The notes: generated from the sequence alone by a model not told the origin. A stretch of 64,000 nt of DNA from Pseudomonas putida (GCA_041879295.1 CP047152.1:2423501-2487500); one strand, 5' to 3'; positions 42,861-51,918 are shown, counted from the first letter of the stretch. Numbers and translations are program-made.

Positions 42861-43868
42861 TCAGAAGCCTTCCAGAACAATCTTGCCGCGTGCTTTCCCG
42901 CTCTCGATCAAGGCGTGAGCGCGTTTGAGGTGCTCGGCGTTGATGGTGCCGTAGTGCTCGCCGAGGGTAGTCTTGAGCACCCCATCATCGACCAGCTGTG
43001 AAATGCGATCGAGTAGTTGATGCTGCTTGATCATGTCCTCGGTCTGGTACAGCGAACGGGTGAACATGAGCTCCCAGTGCAGGGAAAGGGATTTGCGCTT
43101 GAGCGGCATGACATCCAGTTGCGCCGGGTCGTCGATCAGCGCGAGCTTGCCTTGTGGACGAAGCACTTCGACCAGTTGGGGGAGGTAGGTGTCGGTATGG
43201 GTCAGGCTGATCACATGATCGACCGGGTCCAACTTGAGCGCTTCCAGTTGATGGGGGATCGGTTTGGTGTGATCGATGACATGATGCGCCCCCAGCTCCT
43301 TGACCCAGGCTTGGGTTTCAGGCCTTGAAGCGGTGCCGATGACAACCAGCTGTGTGAGTTTGCTGGCGAGCTGGACCAGGATCGAGCCCACCCCGCCGGC
43401 GGCTCCGATCACCAGAAGGCTTTGGCCCTGGCCCCCGTTTTCCTCAATACCCAGGCGGTCGAACAGTAGCTCCCATGCGGTGATGGAAGTAAGGGGCAGG
43501 GCTGCGGCACTGGCGTTGTCCAGGTTGCGGGGTTTGTGTCCGACGATACGCTCGTCCACCACATGGCGCTCGCTGTAGCTGCCAGCACGGTCGATGGCAC
43601 CGGCGTAGAAAACCTCATCGCCAGGTTGGAACAACGTGACCTCTGACCCAACCTCGCGAACAACGCCAACCGCATCCCAGCCGAGAACCTGTGGTTGCTC
43701 ACCGCCGCGGCTCGCGCGGATTTTCGTGTCGACCGGGTTGACAGCAATGGCCTTTACCTCGACCAGCAGATCCCGGGCTCCCGGCTTGGGTTCGGGCAAC
43801 TGCGCGTCATACAACGACTGCGGGTCCTGGATCGGCAAACCGGGTTGGGTGTAAACGACAGCCTTCAT
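42861..43868 (-). CDS. Zinc-lacking quinone oxidoreductase-type alcohol dehydrogenase
   Basis: A 335-aa MDR-superfamily enzyme with Rossmann motif Gly-Ala-Ala-Gly-Gly-Val-Gly-Ser. The catalytic zinc cysteine/histidine set of true alcohol dehydrogenases is absent, which places it with NADPH quinone oxidoreductases or enoyl reductases. Substrate unknown. Single-gene unit; a terminator of the neighbouring SDR lies just upstream. Confidence 0.85.
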   Translation of the reverse strand: MKAVVYTQPGLPIQDPQSLYDAQLPEPKPGARDLLVEVKAIAVNPVDTKIRASRGGEQPQVLGWDAVGVVREVGSEVTLFQPGDEVFYAGAIDRAGSYSERHVVDERIVGHKPRNLDNASAAALPLTSITAWELLFDRLGIEENGGQGQSLLVIGAAGGVGSILVQLASKLTQLVVIGTASRPETQAWVKELGAHHVIDHTKPIPHQLEALKLDPVDHVISLTHTDTYLPQLVEVLRPQGKLALIDDPAQLDVMPLKRKSLSLHWELMFTRSLYQTEDMIKQHQLLDRISQLVDDGVLKTTLGEHYGTINAEHLKRAHALIESGKARGKIVLEGF

Positions 43869-43976
43869 TGGCGCAACCTCTTGGGTAGGGGAAAAGTGAG
43901 CTCAGGCTAGTCGTTTCGATTAAGGCGATAAACTGGCCAAATAGCGCAAGACTTTCTCTCCTTCAGTGAAAATGGT

Positions 43977-44010
43977 GTGAGGCGCTTGTTACCAAGCGTA
44001 AGCGCCTCAC
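43977..44010 (-). terminator. Intrinsic terminator of the SDR gene
   Basis: Perfect 11-bp arms GTGAGGCGCTT (43977-43987) and AAGCGCCTCAC (44000-44010). On the minus strand the stem is followed by ATTTTC. It sits 9 bp after the SDR stop codon and separates it from the oxidoreductase gene. Confidence 0.8.
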
Positions 44011-44019
44011 GCGCAACCG

Positions 44020-44817
44020 TCAGCTGGCGCTGTACCGCGGTGCAAGCTGGTTGCTGGACAATTGGCCGAACAAGGCCTTGCGGGCAGCTTCGTATTGGTC
44101 GAAGGCTTGCAGATCTTGCATTGACGGCAAGGAGATCAGCACCCCGTTGTCGAAGTCCTGCAGCGCACCGTCCACCAAGTCCTGGGCCGACATCACGATG
44201 CCGGGATCGAGGTTTTCGACCGGTAAGCCGCCGATTTGCCAGAAGTCAGTGGCGGTGGCCCCGGGCAGTACCGCCTGCACCTGCACCCCCTTGCCTGCCA
44301 GCTCCTTGTTCAAGGAGTGGGTGAACGCAGTGACGTACGCCTTGCTGCCGCCGTAGACGCCGTTGAGCAGTTCTGGCGCCAGGCTGACGATGGACGAGAT
44401 ATTGATGATCGCCCCTCGCTCACGCGCCACAAAGCCAGGTACAGCCGCATAGGTCAGGCGGGTGAGGGCGGTCACGTTCAGGCTGATCATTTCGGCCATG
44501 CGCTCGACATCGCTTTCCAGCAGGCTGGTATGGGTGCCGATGCCGGCGTTGTTCACCAGCATGCTGATGCTGGCATCTTCGCGCAGTTTGCGTTCTACCT
44601 TGGCAAGGTCATCTGTATTGGCCAGGTCGGCCGGGAACACTTCCACATTCTGCCGGGTTTCGGTGGTGAGCCGGCCCGCCAATGCGTTAAGGCGTTCCCG
44701 GTTGCGGGCCACCAGTACCAAGTCATAACCGCGGCGTGCCAACTGCTCTGCGTAGAGCGAACCGATGCCGGTGGAAGCGCCGGTGACAAGCGCGGTGCCT
44801 TTGAATGCCTGTGCCAT
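44020..44817 (-). CDS. Short-chain dehydrogenase
   Basis: A 265-aa classical SDR: Gly-Ala-Ser-Thr-Gly-Ile-Gly, Asn-Asn-Ala-Gly, Ser in Asn-Ile-Ser-Ser-Ile and Tyr-Gly-Gly-Ser-Lys. Divergent from an AraC-type regulator across 70 bp, which is the usual arrangement for a regulator and its target. Confidence 0.87.
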   Translation of the reverse strand: MAQAFKGTALVTGASTGIGSLYAEQLARRGYDLVLVARNRERLNALAGRLTTETRQNVEVFPADLANTDDLAKVERKLREDASISMLVNNAGIGTHTSLLESDVERMAEMISLNVTALTRLTYAAVPGFVARERGAIINISSIVSLAPELLNGVYGGSKAYVTAFTHSLNKELAGKGVQVQAVLPGATATDFWQIGGLPVENLDPGIVMSAQDLVDGALQDFDNGVLISLPSMQDLQAFDQYEAARKALFGQLSSNQLAPRYSAS

Positions 44818-44887
44818 GGTGATACTCCGTTGCTTTGAGTGGGTGGAGCCATGATGCAGAAGACGGTTATTGTCTTAAAGGACGTAT

Positions 44888-45868
44888 ATGGTAGTGTTTC
44901 AGGACATTGCTAAGTGGGGTTCAACCATGCACCGGGTTGGCTATTTGTTAACCGAAGGCTTTCAGATCATGTCCCTGGCAACGCAAACCGTGTTCGAGTT
45001 TGCCAACATCGTCGCCGGCAAAGCGGTTTACAGGCTCGAGAACTTTTCTGTCGGTGGCGGCACGGTGCGCTCCTCGTTGGGGATGTCTGTCGAGACGCTG
45101 CCTTTGGCCGCCCCTGGTCTGGCTGACACCTGGATGGTGACGGGTACGCTGACGCCGTTGACACCGCCTGGTGAAGAGGTGCTGGCCAGCGTGCGGGGCT
45201 TCGTCGACGCTGCGCGGCGCACTGCGGGTCTTTGCACCGGCTGTTTCGTACTGGCACAGGCCGGGGTGCTGGATGGGCGGCGTGCTACAACCCACTGGGC
45301 CTACGCGAACAAGTTGCGTGAGTTGCACCCGAAAATCGACGTCGAGGAAGACCGGATCTTCATCCTCGATGGGTCGATATGGACGTCCGCCGGCATGACC
45401 GCCGCCCTGGACATGGCCCTGGGCATGGTGGAAAAGGATCTGGGCAACGAGATAGCCAGGTCGGTGGCGCACAAGATGGTCATGCATCAACGCCGTTCTG
45501 GTGGGCAGTCGCAACACTCCGAACTGTTGTCGCTGTCGCCCAGGACTGACCGTATCCAGAGCGCGCTGGATTACGCGCGCGGTCACCTCAGCCGCCCATT
45601 GAGCGTGGAAGAGCTGGCCCAGGTGGCGCACCTGAGCCCTCGGCAGTTCACCCGTGTATTCACTGCCGAGACCGGGCAATCACCCGCCAAGGCCATCGAG
45701 GGCCTGCGGCTCGAGGCTGCCCGGCTGATGATCGAGCAGAGCCGGCACAGCCTGGAGGTGGTGGCCAAGGAAACCGGGTTCAGGGACCGCCGGCACATGC
45801 GCGAGGTGTTCATCCGTGGGTTTGGCGTCCCTCCTCAGGCGGTGCGAAGGGATGCTCGGCAAGTGTGA
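44888..45868 (+). CDS. AraC regulator with DJ-1/PfpI-like N-terminal domain
   Basis: A 326-aa GATase-like AraC regulator. Residues about 15-180 form a DJ-1/PfpI-type domain with a nucleophile-elbow cysteine (Leu-Cys-Thr-Gly-Cys-Phe); the C-terminal 100 residues form the two helix-turn-helix AraC domain. AAAGGA lies just before the ATG at 44888; an ATG at 44927 is an alternative that matches the usual start of the domain. Likely controls the divergent SDR gene. Its 3' end overlaps the next, convergent gene by 59 bp. Confidence 0.88.
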   Translation: MVVFQDIAKWGSTMHRVGYLLTEGFQIMSLATQTVFEFANIVAGKAVYRLENFSVGGGTVRSSLGMSVETLPLAAPGLADTWMVTGTLTPLTPPGEEVLASVRGFVDAARRTAGLCTGCFVLAQAGVLDGRRATTHWAYANKLRELHPKIDVEEDRIFILDGSIWTSAGMTAALDMALGMVEKDLGNEIARSVAHKMVMHQRRSGGQSQHSELLSLSPRTDRIQSALDYARGHLSRPLSVEELAQVAHLSPRQFTRVFTAETGQSPAKAIEGLRLEAARLMIEQSRHSLEVVAKETGFRDRRHMREVFIRGFGVPPQAVRRDARQV

Positions 45869-46118
45869 CCTGCGCTTTCGTTGAAGCGCTTTTATTCTTG
45901 CGCCATCCCCTCAGGTTCATGACGCACAACACAAGCTGCAGCACAATCAAAGCCCAGGCCTGGGCATGCCACCCCCAGACTGACCACAGTATGTTGCTGG
46001 CGATAAAACAGCAGAAGCCCACCATGCGCCGTCCTGGACGGTGCGACCCGATACACCAGGCTGCCACCACCGTGACCAGCATGGCCGGCCACTCCAGCAA
46101 GTCGATCCAGCTCTCCAT
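45810..46118 (-). CDS. Small membrane protein
   Basis: A 102-aa protein with three hydrophobic segments and a charged C-terminal tail (Arg-Lys-Asn-Lys). The ATG at 46118 (Met-Glu-Ser-Trp) starts the first segment; an upstream in-frame codon at 46133 is possible. Trp-rich layout faintly resembles small PnuC-like membrane proteins. It overlaps the AraC gene by 59 bp tail to tail. Confidence 0.65.
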   Translation of the reverse strand: MESWIDLLEWPAMLVTVVAAWCIGSHRPGRRMVGFCCFIASNILWSVWGWHAQAWALIVLQLVLCVMNLRGWRKNKSASTKAQVTLAEHPFAPPEEGRQTHG

Positions 46119-46193
46119 CGAAGCGAGTCCCAAACATTAATCCATTGCGCCAGGCCGGGTCGATCGTGCCCGACCTGGCCTGGCGCCTTTGAT

Positions 46194-46658
46194 TCACGCG
46201 GCCCGTTGCTCACCCTTCAGTAGTTTTTTCTGGGCTTGCATGGCGAGCCCCAGCTCGTCCAGTTGGTCTTTTCCGAGCAGCTTTTTCGCGGTGGGAAAGA
46301 GCTCTTCTTCCTCTTCCTCGATGTGATGCTCAAGCAGCTCCTTCATCACCTTGACCCGACCGGCGAATTCAAGGGTGCCTGTTTGCGTATGTAGCAGATC
46401 GGGCAGCACCAGGGCGTCGACAGTCCGGTGTTCTTCCTTGGCTTCGTAATACATCTTGGCTTCCTCTTTACCACCGGCTTTCTTGATTGCCGGGTAGAGA
46501 ATGTCCTCCTCCAGAGCGGTGTGGATCTGCAGTTCCTGCTCGATGCGATGCAGCAGTTCGGCGCGCTTCTTTACGGCACGCTCTGTGGTCGCACTGAGCT
46601 CTTCCAACAGCTTCTTGACCAATTTATGGTCTTGAACCAGCAGGTCGATAGCATTCAT
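46194..46658 (-). CDS. Hemerythrin-domain protein
   Basis: A 154-aa four-helix protein with the diiron hemerythrin pattern: Gln-Asp-His, His-Thr-Ala-Leu-Glu-Glu-Asp, Glu-Glu-His-Arg-Thr-Val and His-His-Ile-Glu-Glu-Glu-Glu. Binds oxygen or nitric oxide in this family. The ATG at 46658 (Met-Asn-Ala-Ile-Asp-Leu-Leu) fits the domain start. Neighbouring genes look like stress proteins. Confidence 0.88.
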   Translation of the reverse strand: MNAIDLLVQDHKLVKKLLEELSATTERAVKKRAELLHRIEQELQIHTALEEDILYPAIKKAGGKEEAKMYYEAKEEHRTVDALVLPDLLHTQTGTLEFAGRVKVMKELLEHHIEEEEEELFPTAKKLLGKDQLDELGLAMQAQKKLLKGEQRAA

Positions 46659-46827
46659 GGTGTCACCTCGTCGCGGGCGAATGAAAAATGGCTTGCATGG
46701 AGTTGAGTGGCAGTGGGCGGCAGGGTTCAATGGCGATGACGTCTGGCAGGGTGCGCTTCAGGGGCGGGGCTTGATACCGCTCTGCCAGAGGCACCGAGGC
46801 CCGCGTCAGCAGGCCCCGGCAGCACGT

Positions 46828-47685
46828 TCACAGAATAGGTTTGCCCCCTGTCACGGCGTAGCGCGAACCCGAGATGTAGCTGGCTTCATCGGACCCCAGC
46901 AAGACATAGATTGGCGCCACCTCGACAGGTTGACCCGGCCGCCCCATCGGGTAACCGGAACCGAAATTTCTCACCGCCTCATCAGGCATGGTGGCCGGTA
47001 TCAGCGGTGTCCAGATCGGGCCGGGCGCGACGCTATTGACGCGAATGCCCTGCTTGCCCAGCAATTGCGCAAGGCCAGCAGTGAAATTGGCAATGGCCCC
47101 TTTGGTGGCCGCATAGGCCAACAAGCTGGGTGACGGGTCGTCAGAGTTGACCGAGCTGGTGTTGATGATCGAGCCGCCTTTTGGCATCGAGGGCAAAGCG
47201 CGTTGGCAAATGCGGAAAATGGCGGTGATGTTGGTATCGAAGGTCTTTACCCATTCATCGTCGTCAATGTCGTCCAGGCTTTCATGGGCCATCTGGAACG
47301 CGGCATTGTTGACCAGGATATCGATGCGACCAAACTGCGCCACGGTCTTGTCGACGATGTCATGGCAATGCTGTTTCTGTGCCAGGTCGCCGGGCAGCAG
47401 CAGGCACTGGCGGCCAGCCGCTTTGACCCAGCGCGCTGTTTCCTGCGCATCTTCGTGTTCATTCAGATAGGCAATGGCTACGTCAGCGCCTTCCCGGGCA
47501 TAGGCAATCGCTACCGCACGGCCGATGCCGCTGTCAGCACCAGTTATCAAAGCAATCTTGCCTTCGAGGCGATTGTTGCCGGTGTAGCTCTGCTCGCCAC
47601 AGTCCGGATACGGCTCCATCCTGCGCTGGGAACCTGGAACGCTTTGCGGTTGGGAGGCGAATGGAGGGGTAGGGTAGTCGCTCAT
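46828..47685 (-). CDS. SDR family oxidoreductase (YghA-like)
   Basis: A 285-aa SDR with a proline-rich N-terminal extension (Tyr-Pro-Thr-Pro-Pro-Phe), Gly-Ala-Asp-Ser-Gly-Ile-Gly-Arg, Asn-Asn-Ala-Ala and Tyr-Ala-Ala-Thr-Lys. The extension and motifs match stress-associated YghA/YhdF-type SDRs. AGGAGC precedes the ATG. Confidence 0.87.
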   Translation of the reverse strand: MSDYPTPPFASQPQSVPGSQRRMEPYPDCGEQSYTGNNRLEGKIALITGADSGIGRAVAIAYAREGADVAIAYLNEHEDAQETARWVKAAGRQCLLLPGDLAQKQHCHDIVDKTVAQFGRIDILVNNAAFQMAHESLDDIDDDEWVKTFDTNITAIFRICQRALPSMPKGGSIINTSSVNSDDPSPSLLAYAATKGAIANFTAGLAQLLGKQGIRVNSVAPGPIWTPLIPATMPDEAVRNFGSGYPMGRPGQPVEVAPIYVLLGSDEASYISGSRYAVTGGKPIL

Positions 47686-47878
47686 GCTGGAAGCTCCTGC
47701 AGGTTGAAACGCTCATTTCCGTTCGAAAGGCGCGGCAAGCCAGTGTTGAAGTGGATCTTCGTGCTGAGCGACGAGCGGTTGATGCACCCACTTCCAGTGA
47801 ATTTTTACCAACCGCATGGCTCTACCGCTGACGGGGCTTGCTGGCATGGGTGAGGCCCACGTTATCAAGGAGTCTGCA

Positions 47879-48403
47879 GTGCCTCGAATCATCACGCCTT
47901 CCACGCCGGAACATGAGATCGACCAGACGAATGAAAGGATGTTCGGTACGCCCAAGGAGCGGCTGGATTTCTATCGGCGCGAAATTCAGTATGAGACCAC
48001 CATCCTGGCCAACCGCACTGACGCTTATCTTGCTGCCCAGTCGTTCCTGGTGATCGCCTACGTGTCATCAATGGGCAACCTGAACCCAGGCTGGGGCGAG
48101 ATGTTCACCTTGATGGTGCCGGCTTTTCTCGCACTGCTCGGTGTGCTCAGTACACTGAACGCCTGGCCTGGCATCCGCGCGGCCTTCCGGATTATCGAGC
48201 ACTGGCAGATGAAGCAGAGCCACCTGCTGCGCAGCGAGCCGATGATGGGCCTGGCCTATGACGAGTCGCCGCTGTTCTGCGAGGCCGAGACCTCTCAGGC
48301 AGGGCACCGTAAATCGCTGCTGTTTTCCTTGCGCACGCCCTGGATTTTCCTGTGCTTCTGGGTTTTGCTGGGCAGCTATTCGGTTTTCATCCAGCTGGCG
48401 TGA
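47879..48403 (+). CDS. Membrane protein with two C-terminal segments
   Basis: A 174-aa protein starting with GTG at 47879, chosen because AAGGAG lies 6 bases before it; the frame upstream lacks an SD. Two hydrophobic segments in the middle (Leu-Val-Ile-Ala-Tyr and Val-Pro-Ala-Phe-Leu-Ala) and one at the C-terminus. The N-terminal part (Arg-Leu-Asp-Phe-Tyr-Arg-Arg-Glu) is charged and cytosolic. Family not recognised. Confidence 0.7.
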   Translation: MPRIITPSTPEHEIDQTNERMFGTPKERLDFYRREIQYETTILANRTDAYLAAQSFLVIAYVSSMGNLNPGWGEMFTLMVPAFLALLGVLSTLNAWPGIRAAFRIIEHWQMKQSHLLRSEPMMGLAYDESPLFCEAETSQAGHRKSLLFSLRTPWIFLCFWVLLGSYSVFIQLA

Positions 48404-48453
48404 TCAGCGCGAGCTGGTCGGTGCCATGGGCGACCAGCACGCGCTGAAGAGAA

Positions 48454-48999
48454 TCAGGCCCAGCCTGCCAATGCCTTGATCAACTGCTCATTGAAGGCGG
48501 GGATATCATCCGGCTGGCGGCTGGTGATGAGGTTGCCATCGACCACCACTTGTTCATCCAGCCACGTACCGCCCGCATTACGAATGTCATCTTGCAAGGT
48601 TTTGTAGCTGGTCATTCGCTTGCCTTTGGCCAACCCGCTCGATATCAGCAACCACGCGCCATGGCAGATGACCGCCAGCGGCTTGCCGGCCGCATCGTGG
48701 CTTTTAACCAGCTTCTGCGCGCCGGGAATCAAGCGAATCGTGTCCGAATTCTGCACACCGCCGGGCAGCACCAGGGCATCGTAGAGGTCAAGCTGCGCAC
48801 TGTCGAAAGTCGCATCCACGCTGAACGCGTCGGCAGGTTCGTCATGGTTCCAGCCACGTACCGTGCCTTCTTTCTCGCTCAGGATATCGACCACTGCGCC
48901 GCTGTTTTCCAGCGCTTCACGCGGGCCGGTCAGTTCCACCTGTTCAAAGCCATCGGTGACCAGAAAGGCCACGCGCTTGCCGTTCAATTGTGCACTCAT
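48454..48999 (-). CDS. PfpI/DJ-1 family protein (YhbO-like)
   Basis: A 181-aa DJ-1/PfpI protein; the nucleophile Cys is in Val-Ile-Cys-His-Gly-Ala-Trp, preceded by the Leu-Val-Leu-Pro-Gly-Gly loop. Family members act as glyoxalase III or deglycase-like stress proteins. Start at 48999 has the better spacing to AGGAG; an adjacent ATG at 49002 is the alternative. Confidence 0.88.
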   Translation of the reverse strand: MSAQLNGKRVAFLVTDGFEQVELTGPREALENSGAVVDILSEKEGTVRGWNHDEPADAFSVDATFDSAQLDLYDALVLPGGVQNSDTIRLIPGAQKLVKSHDAAGKPLAVICHGAWLLISSGLAKGKRMTSYKTLQDDIRNAGGTWLDEQVVVDGNLITSRQPDDIPAFNEQLIKALAGWA

Positions 49000-49091
49000 C
49001 ATTCTCTCCTCGTGCTGATAGGCCTTTCATAAGGGCCTGCAAACAGCGAGCAAAGTTCCTGCTCGATGCTTGGCGGTATGGGGAGAACAGG

Positions 49092-49784
49092 CTAACGGTT
49101 GCGCACGGTATCCAATGCAGGCGACCAGACCGTATGACCGCAACGTGAACACGCCAGGGTGTCGTGAGGCTCATGGTAGGCCGGAAAACCGCAGTTCACG
49201 CAGCAATGCAACCCGGCGCCGGGCGGTGATCTGTACTCTGGGCGATGCTCGAACGGCAGCACTGAGAGGCCTGGACGTGTGTCTTGCTGATCGTAGAAAT
49301 ACAAACTGAGATCACCATCGGTTTCCAGAAGGCCCAGTCGAACCTGGCCCAGGTGCTCGACACCTTGCTGGCGTAGCTCCATGAACAGCTCATTCGGTGA
49401 AATGTTCATGTGACGCAGCGAATGGATTTCGTACATGCCATCTTTCACTACCGTGACTGGCAGCCCGTCGATCCAGGCCTCGCAGGTTCTGTTTCGCCTC
49501 ATGAGGTAGACCGTTCCTCGGTAAAGCATGAACAGTGTGAGGAAAACCAAGGCCACCGGCAGCAGCGGTACATCTTCATAAAAGGTTACATCGCCGGCCG
49601 CTGAGCCTAGAGTGAGAATGACCACGAGCTCGAACCGGGACAGCTGTCTGATACCGCGCCGACCACTGAACTTCAGAAAAAAGAACACGGCCAGGAAGGC
49701 CGCTGAAACACGAACAGCAACTTCCAGCAGAAAGGTAAAAGGGAAGTCGCCTATCAGCATCCGTTGCAGATCAAACGAAACCAT
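49092..49784 (-). CDS. DUF421 membrane protein with a C-terminal zinc-ribbon
   Basis: A 230-aa protein of the DUF421 (YetF-like) type: three N-terminal membrane segments and a soluble domain with Ile-Asp-Gly-Leu-Pro-Val-Thr-Val-Val-Lys-Asp-Gly. Unusually the C-terminus ends in a Cys-Cys-Val-Asn-Cys-Gly ... Cys-Ser-Arg-Cys-Gly pair, a zinc-ribbon pattern not part of ordinary DUF421 proteins. The ATG at 49784 is preferred to the GTG at 49793 for SD spacing. Confidence 0.85.
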   Translation of the reverse strand: MVSFDLQRMLIGDFPFTFLLEVAVRVSAAFLAVFFFLKFSGRRGIRQLSRFELVVILTLGSAAGDVTFYEDVPLLPVALVFLTLFMLYRGTVYLMRRNRTCEAWIDGLPVTVVKDGMYEIHSLRHMNISPNELFMELRQQGVEHLGQVRLGLLETDGDLSLYFYDQQDTRPGLSVLPFEHRPEYRSPPGAGLHCCVNCGFPAYHEPHDTLACSRCGHTVWSPALDTVRNR

Positions 49785-49879
49785 TCGTTTCACCCTTCCT
49801 TCTGCCGTTGTCAGATAAAGGGTTGACCCCTCTCGCTCAGAGCTGGTTCATCGACTTTGCCTGGAACTCTCCGCGCGCG

Positions 49880-50650
49880 TCACCAGGGAATCGGCGTGCC
49901 ATCCCACGCCCAGAACGTTCCGCTCTGCGCCGGGCCGTGACGGCTCACAAGTGCCAGGATGCAGGTGGCGGCAAACGCGGGCGAGAACAGTTTGTCTGGC
50001 GCCACGTTGCCCTGAAAGGGTCGGGAAAGCTGGGTGTCGGTGGTGCCGGGATGCAATGCAAGTACCGTTGACGCGGGGTTCAGTCGCTTCAGCTCTATGC
50101 TTGCAGTGCGCAGAAGCTGGTTGAGCGCGGCTTTGCTGGCACGGTAGCTGTACCAGCCCCCCAAATGATTGTCGCCGATCGACCCGACCCGCGCCGACAA
50201 GGCGACGAAGGCCATCGGTTGCCGACGCAGCAGCGGCAGCAAATGCTTGAGCAGCAGAACAGGGGCGAAACAGTTGGTGGTGAAACTGCTCAGCAACCCC
50301 GCCATATCAAGCTGGTTCAGCGCTTTTTCAGCCCGTGCCGGGCCTTCTTGCAGCACGCCAAGCGTGCTGAAGACCAGGTTCAGCTGGTCGCAGCAGGCGC
50401 CAACCTGTGCTGCCAGAGTGTGCAGTGCCTGCTCGGATCGGGCGTCGCAGTCGAGGCGAACCAACCGTCGTCCGTGCTCTGTGAACAAGGTATCCAGCGC
50501 AGGGCTGGTGGTGGCTCGTCGCGAAACGGCGAACACCAGCCCGATGTCATCGCGCGCCAGCAACTGCGTGCACAATGCCAGGCCAATCCCTTCACTGGCC
50601 CCGCAGACCAGCACGTTGGCGGGTGTGTGAAGGTCGTTTATCAGGCTCAT
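49880..50650 (-). CDS. SDR family oxidoreductase (CsgA/sniffer-like)
   Basis: A 256-aa SDR with Gly-Ala-Ser-Glu-Gly-Ile-Gly and Tyr-Arg-Ala-Ser-Lys. The Asn-Asn-Ala-Gly motif is replaced by Phe-Ser-Thr-Leu-Gly, as in CsgA/sniffer-type relatives. The ATG at 50650 (Met-Ser-Leu-Ile-Asn-Asp) fits the fold. Lies between DUF421 and DUF1543 genes; role unknown. Confidence 0.82.
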   Translation of the reverse strand: MSLINDLHTPANVLVCGASEGIGLALCTQLLARDDIGLVFAVSRRATTSPALDTLFTEHGRRLVRLDCDARSEQALHTLAAQVGACCDQLNLVFSTLGVLQEGPARAEKALNQLDMAGLLSSFTTNCFAPVLLLKHLLPLLRRQPMAFVALSARVGSIGDNHLGGWYSYRASKAALNQLLRTASIELKRLNPASTVLALHPGTTDTQLSRPFQGNVAPDKLFSPAFAATCILALVSRHGPAQSGTFWAWDGTPIPW

Positions 50651-50728
50651 CGGAGTGTCCTCTTGGCTGGGCGCTGGCGCCTCGTCCTGTGATGGCTGCC
50701 AACGTTCTTGCACCTGGCAGGGGTGAGC

Positions 50729-51220
50729 TCACAGCAGGATATAGTCGCTGTACTGCCGTAAGCCGTCATGGGGCCCTTCGATCAAGTGCACGTAACGGTC
50801 GTTCACCCAGTCGATCGGCAGGCAATCGTCGACGTCCAGTACCGCGTCGGTATGCGGCTTGAGCCAGTCTGCCTGCAGGCGCTGTTTGCCCAGTTGCCTG
50901 GCCTCGGCCTTGTCCTTCGCCACCACTAGCAGGTAGCGGTGTGCCTCGCCAAACACCCTGGGCTCGTAGCCGCCAAGGTTGATGAAGAACAGCCTGGGAT
51001 CGTGTGGGCCAGGCGCTACCTGGCTGAACGCGACGCGGTAGCGGTCAATACCGTCGACTTCCATCCATGCGTCGATGTGCAGGCCCGTTCGGCTCCCGAA
51101 CCAGGCTTGGCGCAGATGTGGGTAGGCCTGTTCAAGTGAGTCCGCCTGCGCGAACACCACGTCGTGGACCTCGATATTGGCCCGTGGGTGGCGTCCACCG
51201 AGCATGACGACGTACAGCAT
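50729..51220 (-). CDS. DUF1543 family protein
   Basis: A 163-aa cytosolic protein of DUF1543; the N-terminal Met-Leu-Gly-Gly-Arg-His-Pro-Arg-Ala-Asn-Ile-Glu-Val-His-Asp is its signature. Function unknown. The ATG at 51220 follows AAGGA. It diverges from the light-island operon; an operator-like site lies in the shared 160-bp gap. Confidence 0.85.
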   Translation of the reverse strand: MLYVVMLGGRHPRANIEVHDVVFAQADSLEQAYPHLRQAWFGSRTGLHIDAWMEVDGIDRYRVAFSQVAPGPHDPRLFFINLGGYEPRVFGEAHRYLLVVAKDKAEARQLGKQRLQADWLKPHTDAVLDVDDCLPIDWVNDRYVHLIEGPHDGLRQYSDYILL

Positions 51221-51327
51221 GAGCAATTCCTTCTATCTCGACGTTCATGGTTTTTCGATAACGGAGCGCGAGGCTTGCAGAAATGTGCATGCCAGGCATT
51301 AAATTCTGTACATTTCCCATCAAATAT

Positions 51328-51353
51328 CTGTACAAGTGTCTACTATTGTATAG
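51328..51353. promoter_or_regulatory. LitR-box-like operator of the photolyase operon
   Basis: Half-sites TGTACA (51329-51334) and TGTATA (51347-51352) are 12 bp apart within arms CTGTACAA and TTGTATAG (one mismatch). A -10-like TATAGT overlaps the right arm, so a bound repressor would block the promoter of the operon starting at 51380. The same geometry occurs at 59384 and 59435. Confidence 0.75.
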
Positions 51354-51379
51354 TATTTCTCGAAGTGCTCGAGGTCAGA

Positions 51380-51916
51380 ATGGCGCACCCTGCACGTTGG
51401 ACCTGTTTGTGCCTGCTGCTAGCCGCCATGTCGTCGGCGGCAGACTGGCGAGCGGAGCTGCCTGCGGCGCAACGGCTGGGCGCCGGTGATTTCACCTGGT
51501 TTGGCCTGCGGCTGTACACCGCCCGGTTATGGGCAGTTGGCCCGGTTCAGGGCTGGAACCAGCCGTTCGCCCTTGAACTGCTCTATCACCGGTCATTGTC
51601 CAGGGACACGCTGGTCAAGGCCAGCCTCGAGGAAATGCAACGCCTGGATGGCGGCAGCATGACGGCACAGCAACGCGCGGCATGGACCAGGGCGATAGAG
51701 CAGGCATTCGTGGACGTGAGCCCTGGCATGCGCATCACGGGCTTGTACCTGCCGGGGAAGGGTTGCCGCTTTTACGTCGACGGCAAACTGAGCCACGCGA
51801 TCAACGATCCGGTGTTCGCCCGGGCCTTCTTCGCCATCTGGCTCGACCCGCGGGCCAGAGACCCCCAATTGCGTCAGCGGCTGCTTGGGCTGGCTGGCGA
51901 TGACCGAGGAGCCTGA
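51380..51916 (+). CDS. Chalcone-isomerase-like secreted protein
   Basis: A 178-aa protein with a signal peptide (cut near residue 20, Ser-Ala-Ala) and the chalcone isomerase-like fold pattern (Thr-Trp-Phe-Gly-Leu-Arg-Leu-Tyr-Thr-Ala-Arg-Leu-Trp). Bacterial relatives bind lipids rather than flavonoids. GAGG precedes the ATG. First gene of the five-gene photolyase operon. Confidence 0.82.
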   Translation: MAHPARWTCLCLLLAAMSSAADWRAELPAAQRLGAGDFTWFGLRLYTARLWAVGPVQGWNQPFALELLYHRSLSRDTLVKASLEEMQRLDGGSMTAQQRAAWTRAIEQAFVDVSPGMRITGLYLPGKGCRFYVDGKLSHAINDPVFARAFFAIWLDPRARDPQLRQRLLGLAGDDRGA

Positions 51917-51918
51917 AC

